IMG/VR virus record: IMGVR_UViG_3300035703_000041
Span: 31,225-95,224 of that record
Strand: one strand, 5' to 3'
Length of the DNA stretch: 64,000 bases
Source of the DNA: a virus
This document shows, in pieces, positions 63,574 to 64,000 of the stretch. Position 1 is the stretch's first letter. The number at the start of each line of letters is the position of its first letter. Under the pieces are notes generated by a model, which worked only from the letters and a program-made list of their open reading frames with translations, did no database searches and was not told the DNA's origin. Both the position numbers and the translations under genes were made by a program.

Positions 63574-63860
63574 GCTTATACTTAGATAACAAAGTTGATC
63601 CAATCGCAGCAGCAGGTGGAAGAGAGTTGGACTTCATTCCAAAACACTTCCATTGTGTGTCCCTATCTAATGGCTATTATGATCAAAGATCTATACGAAA
63701 TTGGATTTGGAAAAATCAAAGTGGTAGATTTGCTATTGCTACTAAAGTATCAGAGGACATGCGTAACGAGCTATTTGCTGCTTTTGAAGATTCAGGCGAA
63801 GCAATTATGTTTACACTTATTTTACCTACACTAAAGTCAGACTTTTTTGATGACTTTTAA
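63570..63860 (+). CDS. Small hypothetical protein
   Basis: A 96-residue protein, start overlapping clpP in ATGA. Middle has FHCVSLSNGYYDQRSIRNWI and a C-terminal EDSGEAIMFTLILPTLKSDF that recalls the array endings. No family is recognised. Confidence 0.65.
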   Translation: MSLYLDNKVDPIAAAGGRELDFIPKHFHCVSLSNGYYDQRSIRNWIWKNQSGRFAIATKVSEDMRNELFAAFEDSGEAIMFTLILPTLKSDFFDDF

Positions 63861-63893
63861 TTAAGCTAAATAAAGTTAGCATATTATTAAGAG
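63854..63893 (+). promoter_or_regulatory. Hairpin over a ribosome binding site with late start inside
   Basis: CTTTTAAT (63854-63861) pairs with ATTAAGAG (63886-63893), one G-U, and an inner GCTAA (63865-63869)/TTAGC (63876-63880). The 3' arm holds AAGAG of the binding site for ATG 63900. The late start (about 63879) removes the 5' arm. Confidence 0.5.
63867..63872 (+). promoter_or_regulatory. T4-type late promoter core (TAAATA)
   Basis: TAAATA at 63867-63872, 28 bases before ATG 63900. Confidence 0.5.
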
Positions 63894-63899
63894 GACAAT

Positions 63900-64000
63900 A
63901 TGGAAAAACAAGAATCTTTAAATTTAAATGATTTAAAACTAATGGCGCAACTTATTAAAGTTGTGTCTACAAGAGGTGCTATTCAAGCAGAAGAAATGGC
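63900..64000 (+). CDS. Start of a conserved-looking small phage protein (partial)
   Basis: An open frame from ATG 63900 runs off the window: MEKQESLNLNDLKLMAQLIK then VVSTRGAIQAEEMA. The pattern of LNDL, RGA and AEEM recalls a small gene common in T4-type marine phages. GAGG precedes the start, inside the hairpin just described. Confidence 0.6.
   Translation, partial: MEKQESLNLNDLKLMAQLIKVVSTRGAIQAEEM

Overview
The window looks like part of the genome of a large, AT-rich, T4-type myovirus with marine-phage features. The evidence is a family B DNA polymerase (gp43-like, 28380-31040), a gp45-type sliding clamp (32097-32828), an RNase H/FEN-type 5'-3' exonuclease (45550-46560), a DsbA-like protein (26953-27216), a free-standing homing endonuclease, one tRNA-Arg(UCU), and a recurrent TAAATA element upstream of many genes that matches the T4 late promoter core. 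All identifications are from reading the translated sequence; no database search was run. The host is not visible.

Layout. 1-4840: tail of an unknown gene, a full-length ClpA-like unfoldase, small unknown proteins and a GT-A glycosyltransferase. 4879-19740: a block of genes, several with late promoters, whose products start with short peptides like the T4 capsid-targeting sequence and carry sites like those cut by the T4 prohead protease. They include a 2135-residue multi-enzyme protein (nucleotidyltransferases, ligase-like, HIGH-type adenylyltransferase, amidoligase), a HAD nucleotidase, a protein with a sigma-70 region 4 domain and a ParB-like/GH19 lysozyme fusion. A eukaryote-type phosphomannomutase is on the minus strand inside this block. 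19737-26690: fibre and virion proteins, including a ubiquitin-like protein. 26735-32828: replication and glycosyltransferase genes. 32839-43780: a DpdA-type transglycosylase plus FolE, QueD and QueE, pointing to 7-deazaguanine modification of phage DNA, interleaved with sugar-modifying enzymes and an L,D-transpeptidase. 43842-50977: homing endonuclease, exonuclease, tRNA, kinase-like gene, a structured GC-rich RNA region and a zinc-ribbon protein. 51028-59524: small genes with strong sigma-70 promoters, a MoxR-type ATPase and VWA/metallopeptidase pair, and between them a tandem array of tiny overlapping genes ending in an LRW motif whose codons also serve as the next ribosome binding site. 59559-64000: two more genes with capsid-targeting-like N termini, conserved T4-type small genes and ClpP.

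How it fits together. The DNA modification, replication and Clp genes serve the infection cycle. The late block appears to make virion structure plus a cargo of enzymes that could be packaged, trimmed by a prohead protease and injected. Expression seems staged. Sigma-70 promoters precede clpA, folE, the ATPase/VWA pair and several genes where the promoter sits so close to the ATG that a leaderless mRNA is predicted. At least seven late promoters sit inside RNA hairpins whose 5' arm would be missing from the late transcript, the design known for T4 e, soc and I-TevI. Queuosine-type queC and the phage head, portal and terminase genes are not in the window.
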